Below, one piece after another: positions 1 through 9,246 of a DNA stretch of 64,000 nucleotides. Every line of letters begins with the position of its first letter. Position 1 is the stretch's first letter. This DNA comes from Erysipelotrichaceae bacterium (GTDB taxonomy: Bacteria > Bacillota_I > Bacilli_A > Erysipelotrichales > Erysipelotrichaceae), in the NCBI GenBank assembly GCA_017442805.1, contig JAFRZA010000025.1, forward strand, positions 1 to 64,000, written 5' to 3'. The notes below the pieces were generated by a model that did no database searches, was not told where the DNA came from, and was given only the letters and a program-made list of their open reading frames with translations. The position numbers and the translations under genes were made by a program.

Positions 1-618
1 CCCGGTCTTTTCCAGCATTTCACTCATCTGCGCCGTTACCCGCGGCGGTCTTTCCCGGCGTTGGAATTCCATGCCGATGATGTAATGAATGTGCCAGCAG
101 GCGTAATCGAGAAACCTCATGGGTAAACCGCCTTGATACCTGTCAGCAGCCTTTATCAATGCGATATTGCCTTCCTGAATCAGGTCGATCATTTCGATGC
201 CCCGGCGGCGGTACTGTTTGCTGATGAAGACGGTCAGTCTCAGAGAAGCGTTGATGAGCTCATCTCTGGCCTTATCGTCTCCTTCTCTGATCAGCTCTGC
301 CAGTGCTCTTTCCCCTGCGGCGCTGATTGCCGGAATCCGGCAGATATAGTCGAGATATTCCTGAACGGTTTCATATTCTCCCACATGGATAATGCCTGGA
401 TCGGGGAGAATGTATTCTTCATCAAAGTACGGCGGTACTCTGATGCCGATGTCATGCATCCAGATGATGACTTCATCAACATCATCCAGACTCAGTCTTT
501 CATTCCACATCATTTCCGCGATCTTCTGCCGCGTTAACGCGGAATCACTCGCAGCCGCTTCGAAGATTTTCGCTTTAAGCTGCTCGACGGTCAGAAAATC
601 GTCATTTAAGTATGTCAA
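1..618 (-). CDS. rpoD: Primary-type sigma-70 factor, divergent, 3' end outside window
   Basis: Seen: an open frame of 206 codons running off the left edge. It starts with TTG at 618-616, inside the dnaG stop (TTGA overlap), so it is translationally coupled. Residues about 1-75 resemble region 1.1 of primary sigma factors. Residues about 117-165 hold a clear region 2.1-2.2 (INASLRL, IDLIQEGNIALIKA). Region 2.3-2.4 is degenerate: the usual FSTYATWWIRQAI reads FLDYACWHIHYII, and the following ADQARTIRIP-type stretch is not recognisable. The position after dnaG is the normal rpoD locus in Firmicutes. It is either the housekeeping sigma of a divergent lineage or a specialised paralogue. Regions 3-4 are not visible. 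Confidence 0.75.
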   Translation of the reverse strand, partial: MTYLNDDFLTVEQLKAKIFEAAASDSALTRQKIAEMMWNERLSLDDVDEVIIWMHDIGIRVPPYFDEEYILPDPGIIHVGEYETVQEYLDYICRIPAISAAGERALAELIREGDDKARDELINASLRLTVFISKQYRRRGIEMIDLIQEGNIALIKAADRYQGGLPMRFLDYACWHIHYIIGMEFQRRERPPRVTAQMSEMLEKTG

Positions 619-2414
619 TTCTTCTTTCTTACCCTCTCAGATTTCTTACTCTTCAGTTCCCTGATCTGCTGATTGATCTCCTTCTGCTGGCCGACATATT
701 TGGCCTTGACGACTCCGTCGTTGACCATCTTGATCTGTCTGCTGATATCTTCCTTCTGTTTTATCAGTTCATTGATCTTAATTTCAATGACGGCGTCATT
801 AAGGGTCTCTTCGTCAAACTCCTTGCGCAGGATCTCCGTCTCATTGATGTCATACAGCAGTGACTGCATCTCATCGCTGATCTGCGAAGCCAGTTCGCTG
901 ATCACCAGCCTGCCGTGCTGGGAAGCGTAGTCGATGATCTGCATCGCCAGCTCATTAAGGCTGGCGTCAGGCAGCTTGGAAAGCTGCTGCTTGAAGATCT
1001 CAATGCCGCGGTTGCTCTGCAGCATCTGCATGATGATCGTCTTCTGGGCGATCTCCAGTCCGTTGGTCAATATCGGCATCCGCGGACTGACGGGCTGAGG
1101 CTTATCAGCCTTTCTTTCGCCCGGTGCCTCTGCCGCCGACTGCTCAGCGGAGAGCAGGCTGTAATTGACGCCGGTGATCTCGGCAAGGCGGTGCCTGTAG
1201 TTTTCCCGGTCCATTGCCTCGCTGAGCTCATTGATGTGCTTCATGACCGCGCTGATGTATTCGCGCTTGTGGTTGTAGTTGGACAGGTCGTACTGCCGCC
1301 GGAAGTATTCCAGAATGAAATCCATCCAGTTCTTCGGCTTTTCGATCATGGCAGCCAATTCACCCTTGCCGTAGGTATTGATGATCTCGTCAGGGTCCAG
1401 TTCGGTGTTATTGTTCAGAACCGTTACCTGCATTCCCTTCTGCAGGGCCATCTGACCGGTACGGTAGATGGCTGACTGGCCGGCCTTGTCACCGTCATAC
1501 GCCAGTAACAGCCTGTTGGTCAGCCTCTTGATGGCCATGATCTGCTGATCGGTGGTTGCCGTTCCCATGGAACAGACCGCGTTGCCGTAGCCACCTCTTT
1601 CCAGCGCCATGACATCCATCGGGCCTTCGCAGATGATCATGAACTTCTTTTCCCTGACAACCTCTTTTGCTCTGTGCAGGTTGAACAGCACGTTGCTCTT
1701 GCGGAAAACGGGAGTCTCTGAAGTGTTGATGTACTTGCTGTTGGAATCGGGGTCCAGGGTCCGGGCGGTAAAGCCGATCGGGTGTCCCTCGCCGTCATAA
1801 ACCGGGATCATGATGCGGTTGGTGAAGACGTCATGCATGCCGCTGCTGCTCATGCGGCCCAGATTGGCTTCGATGATGTCCTTGTCCTGATAGCCCTTCT
1901 TGCTCAGATAGGCCGTCAGCTTGTCATCAGCCGGATTGTAGCCGATGGCGTACTTATCGATCATTTCATCATCGATATGGCGATTATGGAGATACTCCCT
2001 GAACGGCTTTCCGGCCTTGGTGGTCAGCTCATACTGGCAGAAGGCGATGGTCTCGCGGTTGAGCCGGTGGGTTACGCTTTCCACAAACAGTTTCTTGCCG
2101 GTATCGCCGAAATCGTACTGATAGCCGATCTGCTCGGCGACGATCTTTACGGCTTCCGGGAAGGTGACGTGCTTGTATTTCTCGACGAACTTGAAGACGT
2201 CTCCGGCGCTGCCGTTTTCGGCGGGGCAGGAGAAGCACTTGAACAGCTGCATCGAGACGTTGATGTGCAGGGAGGGATTATGGTCATCATGAAAGGGGCA
2301 ATAAGCGATGTAGTTATTGCCCTGGCGCTGCACGGTTATGTAACTGCCGATGATCTCTTCGATCCGGGCCCGTGAGCGGATGTCATTGATTACTTCCTGC
2401 GGTATGTTGTTCAT
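615..2414 (-). CDS. dnaG: DNA primase
   Basis: Synthesises RNA primers for lagging-strand replication and works with the replicative helicase. A CHC2 zinc site is visible (C39, H42, C60, C63), followed by the primase core and a TOPRIM fold with EGPMDVMAL near residue 262 and a DGDKAGQ acidic motif downstream. The length of 599 residues is normal for the family. AGGA sits 6 bases before the ATG. It lies between glyQS (gap of 8 bases) and the sigma gene (4-base overlap), the usual macromolecular-synthesis arrangement. The zinc site carries a short insertion after the last Cys (CPAENGSAGD instead of the common CGAGGD). Confidence 0.97.
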   Translation of the reverse strand: MNNIPQEVINDIRSRARIEEIIGSYITVQRQGNNYIAYCPFHDDHNPSLHINVSMQLFKCFSCPAENGSAGDVFKFVEKYKHVTFPEAVKIVAEQIGYQYDFGDTGKKLFVESVTHRLNRETIAFCQYELTTKAGKPFREYLHNRHIDDEMIDKYAIGYNPADDKLTAYLSKKGYQDKDIIEANLGRMSSSGMHDVFTNRIMIPVYDGEGHPIGFTARTLDPDSNSKYINTSETPVFRKSNVLFNLHRAKEVVREKKFMIICEGPMDVMALERGGYGNAVCSMGTATTDQQIMAIKRLTNRLLLAYDGDKAGQSAIYRTGQMALQKGMQVTVLNNNTELDPDEIINTYGKGELAAMIEKPKNWMDFILEYFRRQYDLSNYNHKREYISAVMKHINELSEAMDRENYRHRLAEITGVNYSLLSAEQSAAEAPGERKADKPQPVSPRMPILTNGLEIAQKTIIMQMLQSNRGIEIFKQQLSKLPDASLNELAMQIIDYASQHGRLVISELASQISDEMQSLLYDINETEILRKEFDEETLNDAVIEIKINELIKQKEDISRQIKMVNDGVVKAKYVGQQKEINQQIRELKSKKSERVRKKN

Positions 2415-2422
2415 TAATTATC

Positions 2423-3796
2423 CTAGAATTCGATCTTCTCGCTGATGTATTTCTCCAGGTCCTCGACCCTGACGTTTTCCTGTTCCATGCTGTCGCGGTG
2501 TCTGACCGTTACCATGCCGGTCTCGGCAGTGTCAAAGTCAACGGTAATGCACATCGGGGTTCCGATGGCGTCCTGTCTTCTGTATCTCTTGCCGATGGAG
2601 CCGGCTTCGTCATACTGGACGTCAAAGCTCTTGGCCAGTCTGGCGTAAAGCTGCTGGGCTTCTTCGGACTGTTTCTTGGTCAGCGGCATGATGGCAGCCT
2701 TGATCGGCGCCAGCGCCGGATGGAAGTGCATGACTACTCTGCTGTCCTTTTCCAGCTGCTCAACGTCATAGGCGTTGCAGCAGAAGGTGAGGAACAGACG
2801 GTCGACGCCGACAGCCGGTTCGACGCAGTAGGGCACGAACTTCTCATTGGTATAGGGATCCAGGTAGGAGAGGTCCTCACCGGAATGTTCCATGTGTCTC
2901 TTCAGGTCATAGTCGGTGCGGTCGGCAATGCCCCAGACTTCACCCCAGCCAAACGGGAACAGGTATTCGATGTCGCAGGTTCCCTTGGAATAGAAGGCCA
3001 GCTCTTCCGGAGTATGGTCGCGCATTCTCATCTTATCCTGATTCAGACCAAGATCGACCAGCCACTGACGGCAGAAGTTGCGCCAGTAGGGATACCACTT
3101 GTCGTCCTCACCGGGAGCGCAGAAGAACTCCATTTCCATCTGCTCAAACTCTCTGGTCCGGAAGATGAAGTTGCCCGGAGTGATCTCGTTACGGAAGCTC
3201 TTGCCGATCTGTCCGATGCCGAACGGCAGTTTCTTTCTCATCGTTCTCTGAACGTTCTTGAAGTTGACGAACATGCCCTGAGCGGTCTCCGGACGCAGAT
3301 AAACCGTGATCTTGGCGTCTTCCAGAACACCCTGGAAGGTCTTGAACATCAGGTTGAACTGCCGGATGTCAGTCCAGTCGCTGGCTCCGCAGTTGGGGCA
3401 GGTGACGCCGTGTTCCCTGATGTAGCTGACCATGTCTTCGTTTTTCATGGATTCAACAGATACTTCTTCCCTGGCCTGCTGTTCGATCAGCTGGTCGGCG
3501 CGGTATCTGCTCTTGCACTTCTTGCAGTCGATGAGCGGGTCGGCGAAGTTGGCCAGGTGTCCGGTCGCTACCCAGACCTGCGGATTCATCAGGATCGCGC
3601 TCTGGATCCCGACGTTATTGAGATCTTCCTGGATGAATTTCTTCCACCAGGCAAGCTTGATGTTCTTTTTCAGGTTGGCACCCAGCGGACCGTAATCCCA
3701 GGTGTTGGAAAGGCCGCCGTAGATTTCAGAACCCTGGAAGACAAAACCCGAGGTCCTTAAGTGATTAACAATCTCGTCAAATGAAAAATCAGTCAT
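2423..3796 (-). CDS. glyQS: Glycyl-tRNA synthetase, single-chain class II
   Basis: Charges tRNA-Gly. The 457-residue protein starts with the alpha2-type signature ([20 protein letters not shown]). A Cys pair (CPNCGA, with an earlier CKKC) suggests a zinc site in the insertion. The class II core follows, with RPETAQGMF and [19 protein letters not shown]. The C-terminal anticodon-binding domain lies after about residue 360. A GAGGGA ribosome site stands 7 bases before the ATG. It heads glyQS-dnaG-sigma. I found no T-box in the short upstream gap, so regulation is not apparent. Confidence 0.97.
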   Translation of the reverse strand: MTDFSFDEIVNHLRTSGFVFQGSEIYGGLSNTWDYGPLGANLKKNIKLAWWKKFIQEDLNNVGIQSAILMNPQVWVATGHLANFADPLIDCKKCKSRYRADQLIEQQAREEVSVESMKNEDMVSYIREHGVTCPNCGASDWTDIRQFNLMFKTFQGVLEDAKITVYLRPETAQGMFVNFKNVQRTMRKKLPFGIGQIGKSFRNEITPGNFIFRTREFEQMEMEFFCAPGEDDKWYPYWRNFCRQWLVDLGLNQDKMRMRDHTPEELAFYSKGTCDIEYLFPFGWGEVWGIADRTDYDLKRHMEHSGEDLSYLDPYTNEKFVPYCVEPAVGVDRLFLTFCCNAYDVEQLEKDSRVVMHFHPALAPIKAAIMPLTKKQSEEAQQLYARLAKSFDVQYDEAGSIGKRYRRQDAIGTPMCITVDFDTAETGMVTVRHRDSMEQENVRVEDLEKYISEKIEF

Positions 3797-3825
3797 AATA
3801 TCATCCCTCTTCTAATATATAAATA

Positions 3826-3840
3826 CCGCCGCAGACGGCG
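3826..3840 (-). terminator. Short GC hairpin after the SDR gene, possible terminator
   Basis: CGCCG-TCTG-CGGCG on the minus strand between the SDR stop and glyQS. The following run is AT-rich (GTATTTATATATT) but has no clean T tract, so it could equally be a weak terminator or a protein site near the glyQS promoter. Confidence 0.3.
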
Positions 3841-3870
3841 AAAGTAAAATCAAAAACGGATTTTTATTGT

Positions 3871-4614
3871 TTAATAAACGGCTGGCTGGCTTTGAGCCCT
3901 GATGACGGCCTGTTCAAGAGTCAGACCGCAATAGTCCTGCGCCGCGAAGGTACGTCCGTTATGGCCGTCGTTTATGAAGGCGCCGACGATCACTCCGGGC
4001 AGTGCGCTTTCCGGTGAGTTAGGAGCGTGAGGACCTCCCAGATCGGTACGGCACCATCCCGGATCAGTCAGGCTGAGGATGATGTCGCTTCCTTCATATT
4101 TCATTCCCAGATCTCTGGTGACCTTGCTTAAGGCGGCCTTGGCGGCTGAGTAGCCGGCCTGCTGGGGATCAAGGTCAATGCCGCTGGTGGTATTGACGAT
4201 CCGGCCAAAGCTCCGTCTGACCATCGCCGGCAGGAAATGGTAACAGATCATCATCGGCGCCGTCGTATTGACCCGGAAACTGATGTCATAATCGCTGTAG
4301 GGAGTGGCAAGAAAGTCATTACGGTAGGCGATCTGCAGACCAGCGTTGTTCAGAATGATGTCGACGGGCGTTCCGGCTTCATCGATCTGCGTGCACATCC
4401 TTTCGACCTGCTCCATGTCGGCCAGTTCGGCTTCAACGCCATAGGCTTCCACGCCCTGTTGTCTGACTTCTTCAAGAACTTCATTCAGATGTTCCTTCCG
4501 GCGGCTGTGCAGTACCAGGTTGCAGCCCTGCCTGGCCATTTCAATGGCAGCCAGACGGCCGATGCCGCGGCTGGCACCGGTGATCAGCGTCCATTTTCCC
4601 TTAACGTTTATCAT
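3871..4614 (-). CDS. SDR family NAD(P)-dependent oxidoreductase
   Basis: A short-chain dehydrogenase of 247 residues; substrate unknown. Visible motifs are the Rossmann TGASRGIG near the N-terminus, NNAG, the catalytic YSAAKAAL, and a DPGW substrate-loop motif. I chose the ATG at 4614 (MINVKGKW) because GGAGAG lies about 8 bases upstream; an in-frame ATG at 4641 has no ribosome site. It sits alone between the recO terminator and glyQS, interrupting an otherwise conserved block, so it is probably a lineage-specific insertion. Confidence 0.85.
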   Translation of the reverse strand: MINVKGKWTLITGASRGIGRLAAIEMARQGCNLVLHSRRKEHLNEVLEEVRQQGVEAYGVEAELADMEQVERMCTQIDEAGTPVDIILNNAGLQIAYRNDFLATPYSDYDISFRVNTTAPMMICYHFLPAMVRRSFGRIVNTTSGIDLDPQQAGYSAAKAALSKVTRDLGMKYEGSDIILSLTDPGWCRTDLGGPHAPNSPESALPGVIVGAFINDGHNGRTFAAQDYCGLTLEQAVIRAQSQPAVY

Positions 4615-4683
4615 GATTGTTTCTCTCCGTTTCCATAACATGCATTTCCTTTATGTTATCAGCACATTTTCATTCCTTAAAGC

Positions 4684-4707
4684 AAAATGCCTGTTTTCAG
4701 GCATTTT
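4684..4707 (-). terminator. Intrinsic terminator after recO
   Basis: AAAATGCCTG and CAGGCATTTT form a perfect 10-bp stem with a 4-base loop, followed on the minus strand by GCTTT. It ends the phoH-ybeY-cdd-era-recO transcript. Confidence 0.75.
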
Positions 4708-4738
4708 GATCATCAGGCGCTGAATTGTCACGCTGCTT

Positions 4739-5464
4739 TCAGCCGTTAAGACTGACCAGCGAGCGGTAGCTGCGGAAGTCGGCGTCCAGATAGCTTGTCA
4801 GAAAGCTCATCAGATCGCGGGTGATCTGGAAACTGTTGAGTCCCAGTTTCATGATCTTTCCGGCAACGCTGAAATCCGCCTTGTTGATGATCCTGATCTT
4901 TCTCAGGTATTCGGCTTCGTTGACCGGGCGGTGCAGGTGCAGATTGCAGTCTGAACAGATGAAGCCGCCGTCCTCCACCGACAGAGCCACGATTCCTTCC
5001 GTCTTTCCGCACAGGCTGCAGCCGTCGACGTTGACGCCCAGCCCGGCTGCCCTGAGCGCCTGAGCCAGAAACAGATTAAGCACGGTATAGGGCTCATCAG
5101 TCTCATCCAGCAGGTCAAGAGCGCCTTTGAGGTCCTCATAGCCCTGTTCGCCGTATACACTGTCGGCGATCTCGCAGATCAGCGAGGCGATGGCCAGACG
5201 GTCATAATCACCCTTGATGCCCTTGTGTTCGTTTACCAGGGAAGCCGTCTTCAGAGTCTGGAATTTACTGACCGGATTGTAGTCAAAAAGAAAATCCGAC
5301 TCATCAAAGATCTGAGTGGCGTAGACGTTCCTGCTGGTGATCTTCTTATATCCTCTGACATAAAGAGAGATGCGGTCATACTCGCCCGTATAGACGGTTA
5401 TGATGGCATCGTTGTCCTTATAGTCGATCTGTTTTATGACGATTCCTCTTACCTTGTCATTCAT
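4739..5464 (-). CDS. recO: DNA repair protein RecO
   Basis: RecO loads RecA on SSB-coated DNA in the RecFOR pathway. The 241-residue protein begins with the OB-fold pattern (VRGIVIKQIDYKDNDAII) and has a four-Cys zinc element (CSLCG ... CSDC) around residues 150-175, as in Firmicutes RecO. It overlaps the 3' end of era by 8 bases, so the two are translationally coupled, and it is the last gene before a strong terminator. Confidence 0.95.
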   Translation of the reverse strand: MNDKVRGIVIKQIDYKDNDAIITVYTGEYDRISLYVRGYKKITSRNVYATQIFDESDFLFDYNPVSKFQTLKTASLVNEHKGIKGDYDRLAIASLICEIADSVYGEQGYEDLKGALDLLDETDEPYTVLNLFLAQALRAAGLGVNVDGCSLCGKTEGIVALSVEDGGFICSDCNLHLHRPVNEAEYLRKIRIINKADFSVAGKIMKLGLNSFQITRDLMSFLTSYLDADFRSYRSLVSLNG

Positions 5465-6353
5465 CTGTATGCCTGTCGTAATACCCGAACTGGGAAAGCT
5501 GGTACTTCTTGTTGCGCCAGTTCTCTTCCACGGAGACGAAGACTTCCAGGAAGACCTTCTTCTGCAGTCTTTCCTCCAGTTCGCTGCGGGCGAAGCTGGC
5601 GATCTCCTTGAGCTTTTCGCCTCTCTTGCCGATGATGATGCTCTTCTGCGAGGGTTTCTCGCAGACGATCAGAGCGTTGATGACATCCACTTCCTTCTTG
5701 TGCTCAATGTTCTCTATGGTAACCGCGATGGCGTGGGGGATCTCCTGTTCGGTATTGAGCATGATCTTTTCGCGGATGATCTCGCTGATCATGAATTCTT
5801 CCGGATAATCGGATATCATGTCGCTGGGATAGTACTGGACGTCTTCCTTAAGATAGTTCTTGACGGTATTGATCAGTTCCTCGATGTTGCGGCTGCGCAG
5901 GGCGCTGACGGGAATGATCTCGTCGAAAAGCGCCGTATCGACACCGGCTAGCAGGTCCAGCAGTTCGCTCTTGTTCAGCTTGTCGATCTTGTTGACGACC
6001 AGAAACTTCGGGATCTCCATGTCCCTGATCGAATCAATGATCAGCCGGTCAGCCGCGTCCAGCGGCTTGGTGGCGTCAATCAATAACATCAGCATGTCGA
6101 CATCCCTGATGGCGTCATAGGCGTGCTTGACCATCATTTCATTGAGCTTGGCTCTGGGCTTGTGGATGCCCGGGGTGTCGATGAAGACGATCTGGCAGTC
6201 TTCCATGGTAAGAATCCCGCGGATGTTGTCGCGGGTTGTCTGCGGTTTCGGTGTGGCGATGGCGACCTTCTTCTTCAGAATGGCGTTAAGAAGGGTGCTC
6301 TTGCCGACGTTCGGCTTGCCGATGATGGCAACGAAACCTGACTTAAAAGGCAT
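5457..6353 (-). CDS. era: Ribosome-assembly GTPase Era
   Basis: Binds GTP and the 3' end of 16S rRNA during 30S maturation. G motifs are in order: GKPNVGKS (residues 12-19), the TTRDNIRG switch I, DTPGIH, NKID, then a C-terminal KH domain with IIGKRGEKLKEI. The length of 298 residues is normal. The start ATG overlaps the cdd stop (TGATG), and the 3' end overlaps recO, giving a tightly coupled cdd-era-recO run. Confidence 0.97.
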   Translation of the reverse strand: MPFKSGFVAIIGKPNVGKSTLLNAILKKKVAIATPKPQTTRDNIRGILTMEDCQIVFIDTPGIHKPRAKLNEMMVKHAYDAIRDVDMLMLLIDATKPLDAADRLIIDSIRDMEIPKFLVVNKIDKLNKSELLDLLAGVDTALFDEIIPVSALRSRNIEELINTVKNYLKEDVQYYPSDMISDYPEEFMISEIIREKIMLNTEQEIPHAIAVTIENIEHKKEVDVINALIVCEKPSQKSIIIGKRGEKLKEIASFARSELEERLQKKVFLEVFVSVEENWRNKKYQLSQFGYYDRHTDE

Positions 6354-6751
6354 CAGTCAAGGTCCTCTTTGCCGAATGACATGGGCATCAGTTCGCCCAT
6401 CGTCTTGATGACGGTCTCCCTGCCGTTGGAAAGGATGATCGGTGTATACTCATTGAGCAGTTCCGAAAGCACTTGACGGCAGATGCCGCAGGGTGCCGCA
6501 ACGGTCTTGCCGCCGGAAACGATGGCCATGGCGATGATGTCATCCTTGCGGTAGCCGTAGGTATAGGCCGCGAAGATGGCGTTTCTTTCCGCGCAGCTGG
6601 TAGCGCCGTAGCTGGCGTTCTCCACGTTGGCTCCTAGGAAATAGTTGCCGTCCCTGACCAGGACGCAGGCGCCAACCTTATAGTTTGAATAAGGCGCGTA
6701 GGCGTTTTTCATGGCGTTGAAGGCCATGCTTACCAATTCTTTCTGTTCCAT
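6353..6751 (-). CDS. cdd: Cytidine deaminase
   Basis: Converts cytidine and deoxycytidine to the uridine forms in pyrimidine salvage. The 132-residue protein has the short homotetrameric form with zinc ligands and catalytic Glu in CAERNAIF and PCGICRQVL. GGGGGA precedes the ATG. The position between ybeY and era is standard in Firmicutes, where dgkA often intervenes; dgkA is absent here. Confidence 0.96.
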   Translation of the reverse strand: MEQKELVSMAFNAMKNAYAPYSNYKVGACVLVRDGNYFLGANVENASYGATSCAERNAIFAAYTYGYRKDDIIAMAIVSGGKTVAAPCGICRQVLSELLNEYTPIILSNGRETVIKTMGELMPMSFGKEDLD

Positions 6752-6763
6752 AATATTCCCCCT

Positions 6764-7219
6764 CTAATCCTGACGCGATACGATCTCATCGAGGATCCGC
6801 TTCTGATAAGTGATCATTTTCCTTTCATCTTCTTCGTTCTGGTGGTCAAAGCCGCACAGATGCAGCAAGCCGTGGGTAAACAGGAAGGCCGTCTCCCTCT
6901 TTACCGAGTGGCCGTATTCCTCAGCCTGGCGCTGGGCGGCATCGACATTGATGAAGATGTCCCCAAGTTCCGCCGGTATGTAGTCGTTTTCTTCAGTGTT
7001 GTCAGCCAGCGCGAAGCTGATGACGTCGGTCGTGCGGTCAACGCCGCGGTAGTCGCGGTTGATCTGATGCATTCTGCGGTCGCCAACGAAGATGACGCTG
7101 ACGGCGCTCTCCGGCGGCAGATCCAGCACTTCCCGCGCCTTCTCCATGATGGCCAGGAATACTTCACGGTATTTCACCTGCCCCTTGCGGCGGGTGTGAT
7201 TGATGACGTTAAGCTCCAT
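6764..7219 (-). CDS. ybeY: Endoribonuclease YbeY
   Basis: A zinc-dependent RNase needed for 16S rRNA 3'-end maturation. The diagnostic HGLLHLCGFDH motif with three His ligands is near residue 115. The length of 151 residues is typical. It lies 3 bases after phoH and 12 before cdd in the phoH-ybeY-cdd-era-recO operon. Confidence 0.96.
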   Translation of the reverse strand: MELNVINHTRRKGQVKYREVFLAIMEKAREVLDLPPESAVSVIFVGDRRMHQINRDYRGVDRTTDVISFALADNTEENDYIPAELGDIFINVDAAQRQAEEYGHSVKRETAFLFTHGLLHLCGFDHQNEEDERKMITYQKRILDEIVSRQD

Positions 7220-7222
7220 ATC

Positions 7223-8143
7223 CTACTCCACCTTCTCATAGGCATCGATGATCCGCGATACCAGAGGATGTCTGACGACGTCATAGTTGTGCATGTAGAT
7301 GATGCTGATGCCCTCGATTCCTTCGACGATCTTCACCGCCTGCAGCAGACCGCTGGGCTTGAAGGCCGGCAGGTCGATCTGGGTGATGTCGCCGGTGATG
7401 ATCATCTTGGAGTTGAACCCCAGTCGGGTCATGAACATCTTGATCTGCATCGGCGTGGTATTCTGCGCTTCATCAAGGATTACGCAGGCTTCATTGAGCG
7501 TCCGGCCTCTCATGTAGGCCAGCGGCGAGATCTCGATGATGTTCTTCTCGATCATCTTCTGGAGGTTTTCCTGCCCGCACAGCATCTCGAAGGCGTCATA
7601 GATAGGCCGGAGATAGGGGTCGACCTTTTCCCGCAGGTCGCCGGGCAGAAAACCCAGGGATTCGCCGGACTCGACGACCGGCCGGGTGATGATGATCCTC
7701 CGGATGGCTCCCTGCTTCAGCAGCGAATAGGCGTAGCAGACGGCCAGGAAGGTCTTGCCGGTACCGGCGGGACCGATGGCAAAGGTGATGACGTTGTCCT
7801 CAAAGCTGTCATAGAGCCGCTTCTGGCCGGTAGTCCTCAGATAGTACTTCCGGGAACCGGTTCCGGAGACGATGAACTGCTTGTAGTAGCTGTTATGCAG
7901 AAGGGAGATCACGTCCTGGGTCTCGATGCAGCCCTGTGACTGACAGATCAGGATCATGTTCTCCACGATCTTTCTGATCTGATCCGCTGAAGCCTCGTCG
8001 CTGGCATACAGCCGGCCATCGCTGAAGGACAGCGTGCAGTTGAAGAATTCACCGATGAGCTTCAGATTGTCATCGCTGTTTCCCAGCAGTTCGCTTATGA
8101 GTTCGATTCCGTATTGATTGAGATCCAGTATTTCCCTATCCAA
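7223..8143 (-). CDS. phoH: PhoH family ATPase
   Basis: A P-loop protein of 306 residues with Walker A (GPAGTGKT) and Walker B/DEAQ-like (VILDEAQN) motifs. PhoH partners with YbeY in many Firmicutes and is thought to act in RNA metabolism. The start is a TTG at 8143, preceded by AGAGGTAGGA; no ATG fits. It is the first gene of its operon, just after the rpsU terminator. Confidence 0.93.
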   Translation of the reverse strand: MDREILDLNQYGIELISELLGNSDDNLKLIGEFFNCTLSFSDGRLYASDEASADQIRKIVENMILICQSQGCIETQDVISLLHNSYYKQFIVSGTGSRKYYLRTTGQKRLYDSFEDNVITFAIGPAGTGKTFLAVCYAYSLLKQGAIRRIIITRPVVESGESLGFLPGDLREKVDPYLRPIYDAFEMLCGQENLQKMIEKNIIEISPLAYMRGRTLNEACVILDEAQNTTPMQIKMFMTRLGFNSKMIITGDITQIDLPAFKPSGLLQAVKIVEGIEGISIIYMHNYDVVRHPLVSRIIDAYEKVE

Positions 8144-8162
8144 ATTTCCTACCTCTTAGTTC

Positions 8163-8168
8163 ATTATA
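8163..8168 (-). promoter_or_regulatory. -10 element of the phoH operon
   Basis: TATAAT on the minus strand 20 bases upstream of the phoH TTG. The -35 side lies in the rpsU terminator and is poor, so this may be a weak promoter that adds to read-through from rpsU. Confidence 0.4.
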
Positions 8169-8171
8169 CGA

Positions 8172-8198
8172 TAAAAAAAGTGGTTTTTATACCACTTA
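8172..8198 (-). terminator. Terminator overlapping the rpsU stop codon
   Basis: AAGTGGT and ACCACTT form a 7-bp stem with a 6-base loop, followed by a run of seven T on the minus strand. The rpsU stop is inside the 5' arm. Confidence 0.8.
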
Positions 8199-8372
8199 TT
8201 TCTTTCTGGCCTTTCTGGCGGCTTCCTGTTTCAGCTTGCGCTTGACACCAGGCTTGACATAGTATTCTCTTTTACGAGCTTCAGCAAGGGTACCATTTCT
8301 TGAGACCTGTCTTTTAAAACGACGTAATGCATCATCAAGACCTTCGTTATCCTTCACTACTACCTTCGGCAT
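8196..8372 (-). CDS. rpsU: 30S ribosomal protein S21
   Basis: A 58-residue protein beginning [20 protein letters not shown], with the S21 pattern [18 protein letters not shown] and a basic C-terminal tail rich in Lys, Arg and Ala. A strong GGGAGGG ribosome site precedes the ATG. It has its own promoter and terminator, and lies upstream of phoH as in Bacillus (yqeY and its neighbour are absent). Confidence 0.97.
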   Translation of the reverse strand: MPKVVVKDNEGLDDALRRFKRQVSRNGTLAEARKREYYVKPGVKRKLKQEAARKARKK

Positions 8373-8418
8373 TAACTACCCTCCCTTCTGAAACTGTAAA
8401 AATACTTTTACCGAAATA

Positions 8419-8447
8419 ATATTACACTAAGAAAAAGGGAATTGCAA
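8419..8447 (-). promoter_or_regulatory. rpsU promoter
   Basis: Minus-strand -35 TTGCAA (8442-8447), a spacer of exactly 17 bases, and -10 TAATAT (8419-8424), about 50 bases upstream of rpsU. Confidence 0.65.
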
Positions 8448-8513
8448 CGAAAAATGTGATGATTATGGGAGAAAAAGCGCACATTTTCGGCACATTTCCA
8501 TCTTTCCGAAACA

Positions 8514-8565
8514 AAAACCGTTCTACACGGCACGCCTGCTGCGTCAATGCCGGTACAACGGTTTT
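8514..8565 (-). terminator. Extended hairpin terminator after deoC
   Basis: Outer arms AAAACCGTT and AACGGTTTT enclose a second stem (CGGCA/TGCCG), giving a long imperfect hairpin followed by TTGTTTC on the minus strand. It closes the scpA-to-deoC transcript. The rest of the 8373-8586 gap holds the rpsU promoter and leader and nothing else I recognise. Confidence 0.7.
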
Positions 8566-8586
8566 CTTTCTGTCAATGCGGGATGT

Positions 8587-9246
8587 TCAGCCTCTGGCAG
8601 CGCGGTAGCCTTCAATGATCTTGATTCCGGCGCTGCAGCCGAGTCTCTCGGCTCCGGCATCGATCATCTTCTGAGCGTCTTCGTAGCTTCTGATGCCGCC
8701 GGCAGCCTTCACCTTGCAGACATCTCCGACAGTCTTCTTCATCAGAGCGACGTCATGTTCGGTAGCTCCGGCCGTGGAGAAACCGGTTGAGGTCTTGACG
8801 AACTGGGCACCGGCCCTCATGGCGCACTTGCAGGCTCTGACCTTTTCCTTGTCGGTCAGCAAGCAGGTCTCGATGATGACCTTGACGAGCTTGCCCTTGG
8901 CGGCCTTGACGACAGCCTTGATGTCCTTGGTCACGTATTTCCAGCTGCCTTCCTTGGCGGCACCGATGTTGATGACCATGTCGATCTCATCGGCTCCGTC
9001 CTTGACGGCCTGCTTGGTTTCAAAAGCCTTGGCCTGAATGCTCATGGCGCCCAAGGGGAAGCCGACGACGCAGCAGACATTCACGCCGCTGCCGTCAAGC
9101 AGCTGTCTGCACAGCGGTACGTAACAGGTGTTGACGCAGACGGAAGCGAAATCATTCTCGCGCGCTTCCTGGCACAGCTTGGTGATCTGCTCGCTGGTAG
9201 CATCAGCCTTTAATAAAGTGTGATCAATGTACTTGTTAATTTCCAT
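8587..9246 (-). CDS. deoC: Deoxyribose-phosphate aldolase
   Basis: Cleaves 2-deoxyribose 5-phosphate to acetaldehyde and glyceraldehyde 3-phosphate in deoxynucleoside catabolism. The 219-residue protein has the Schiff-base Lys in [13 protein letters not shown] and the family start [13 protein letters not shown] chose the ATG at 9246 (GGAG 6 bases upstream) over an in-frame TTG at 9261. It overlaps the 3' end of murE by 11 bases, so it is the last gene of a long operon. Confidence 0.95.
   Translation of the reverse strand: MEINKYIDHTLLKADATSEQITKLCQEARENDFASVCVNTCYVPLCRQLLDGSGVNVCCVVGFPLGAMSIQAKAFETKQAVKDGADEIDMVINIGAAKEGSWKYVTKDIKAVVKAAKGKLVKVIIETCLLTDKEKVRACKCAMRAGAQFVKTSTGFSTAGATEHDVALMKKTVGDVCKVKAAGGIRSYEDAQKMIDAGAERLGCSAGIKIIEGYRAARG

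Noticed and set aside
2498-3760. A 420-codon plus-strand open frame opposite glyQS, and similar long frames opposite murE, mtaB and ybeY/phoH
   Set aside because: No ribosome site, no family pattern, and they lie in fixed phase with strong real genes, so they are by-products of codon bias.
3797-3870. T-box riboswitch before glyQS
   Set aside because: The gap is only 74 bases and has no T-box core; only a short hairpin is present.
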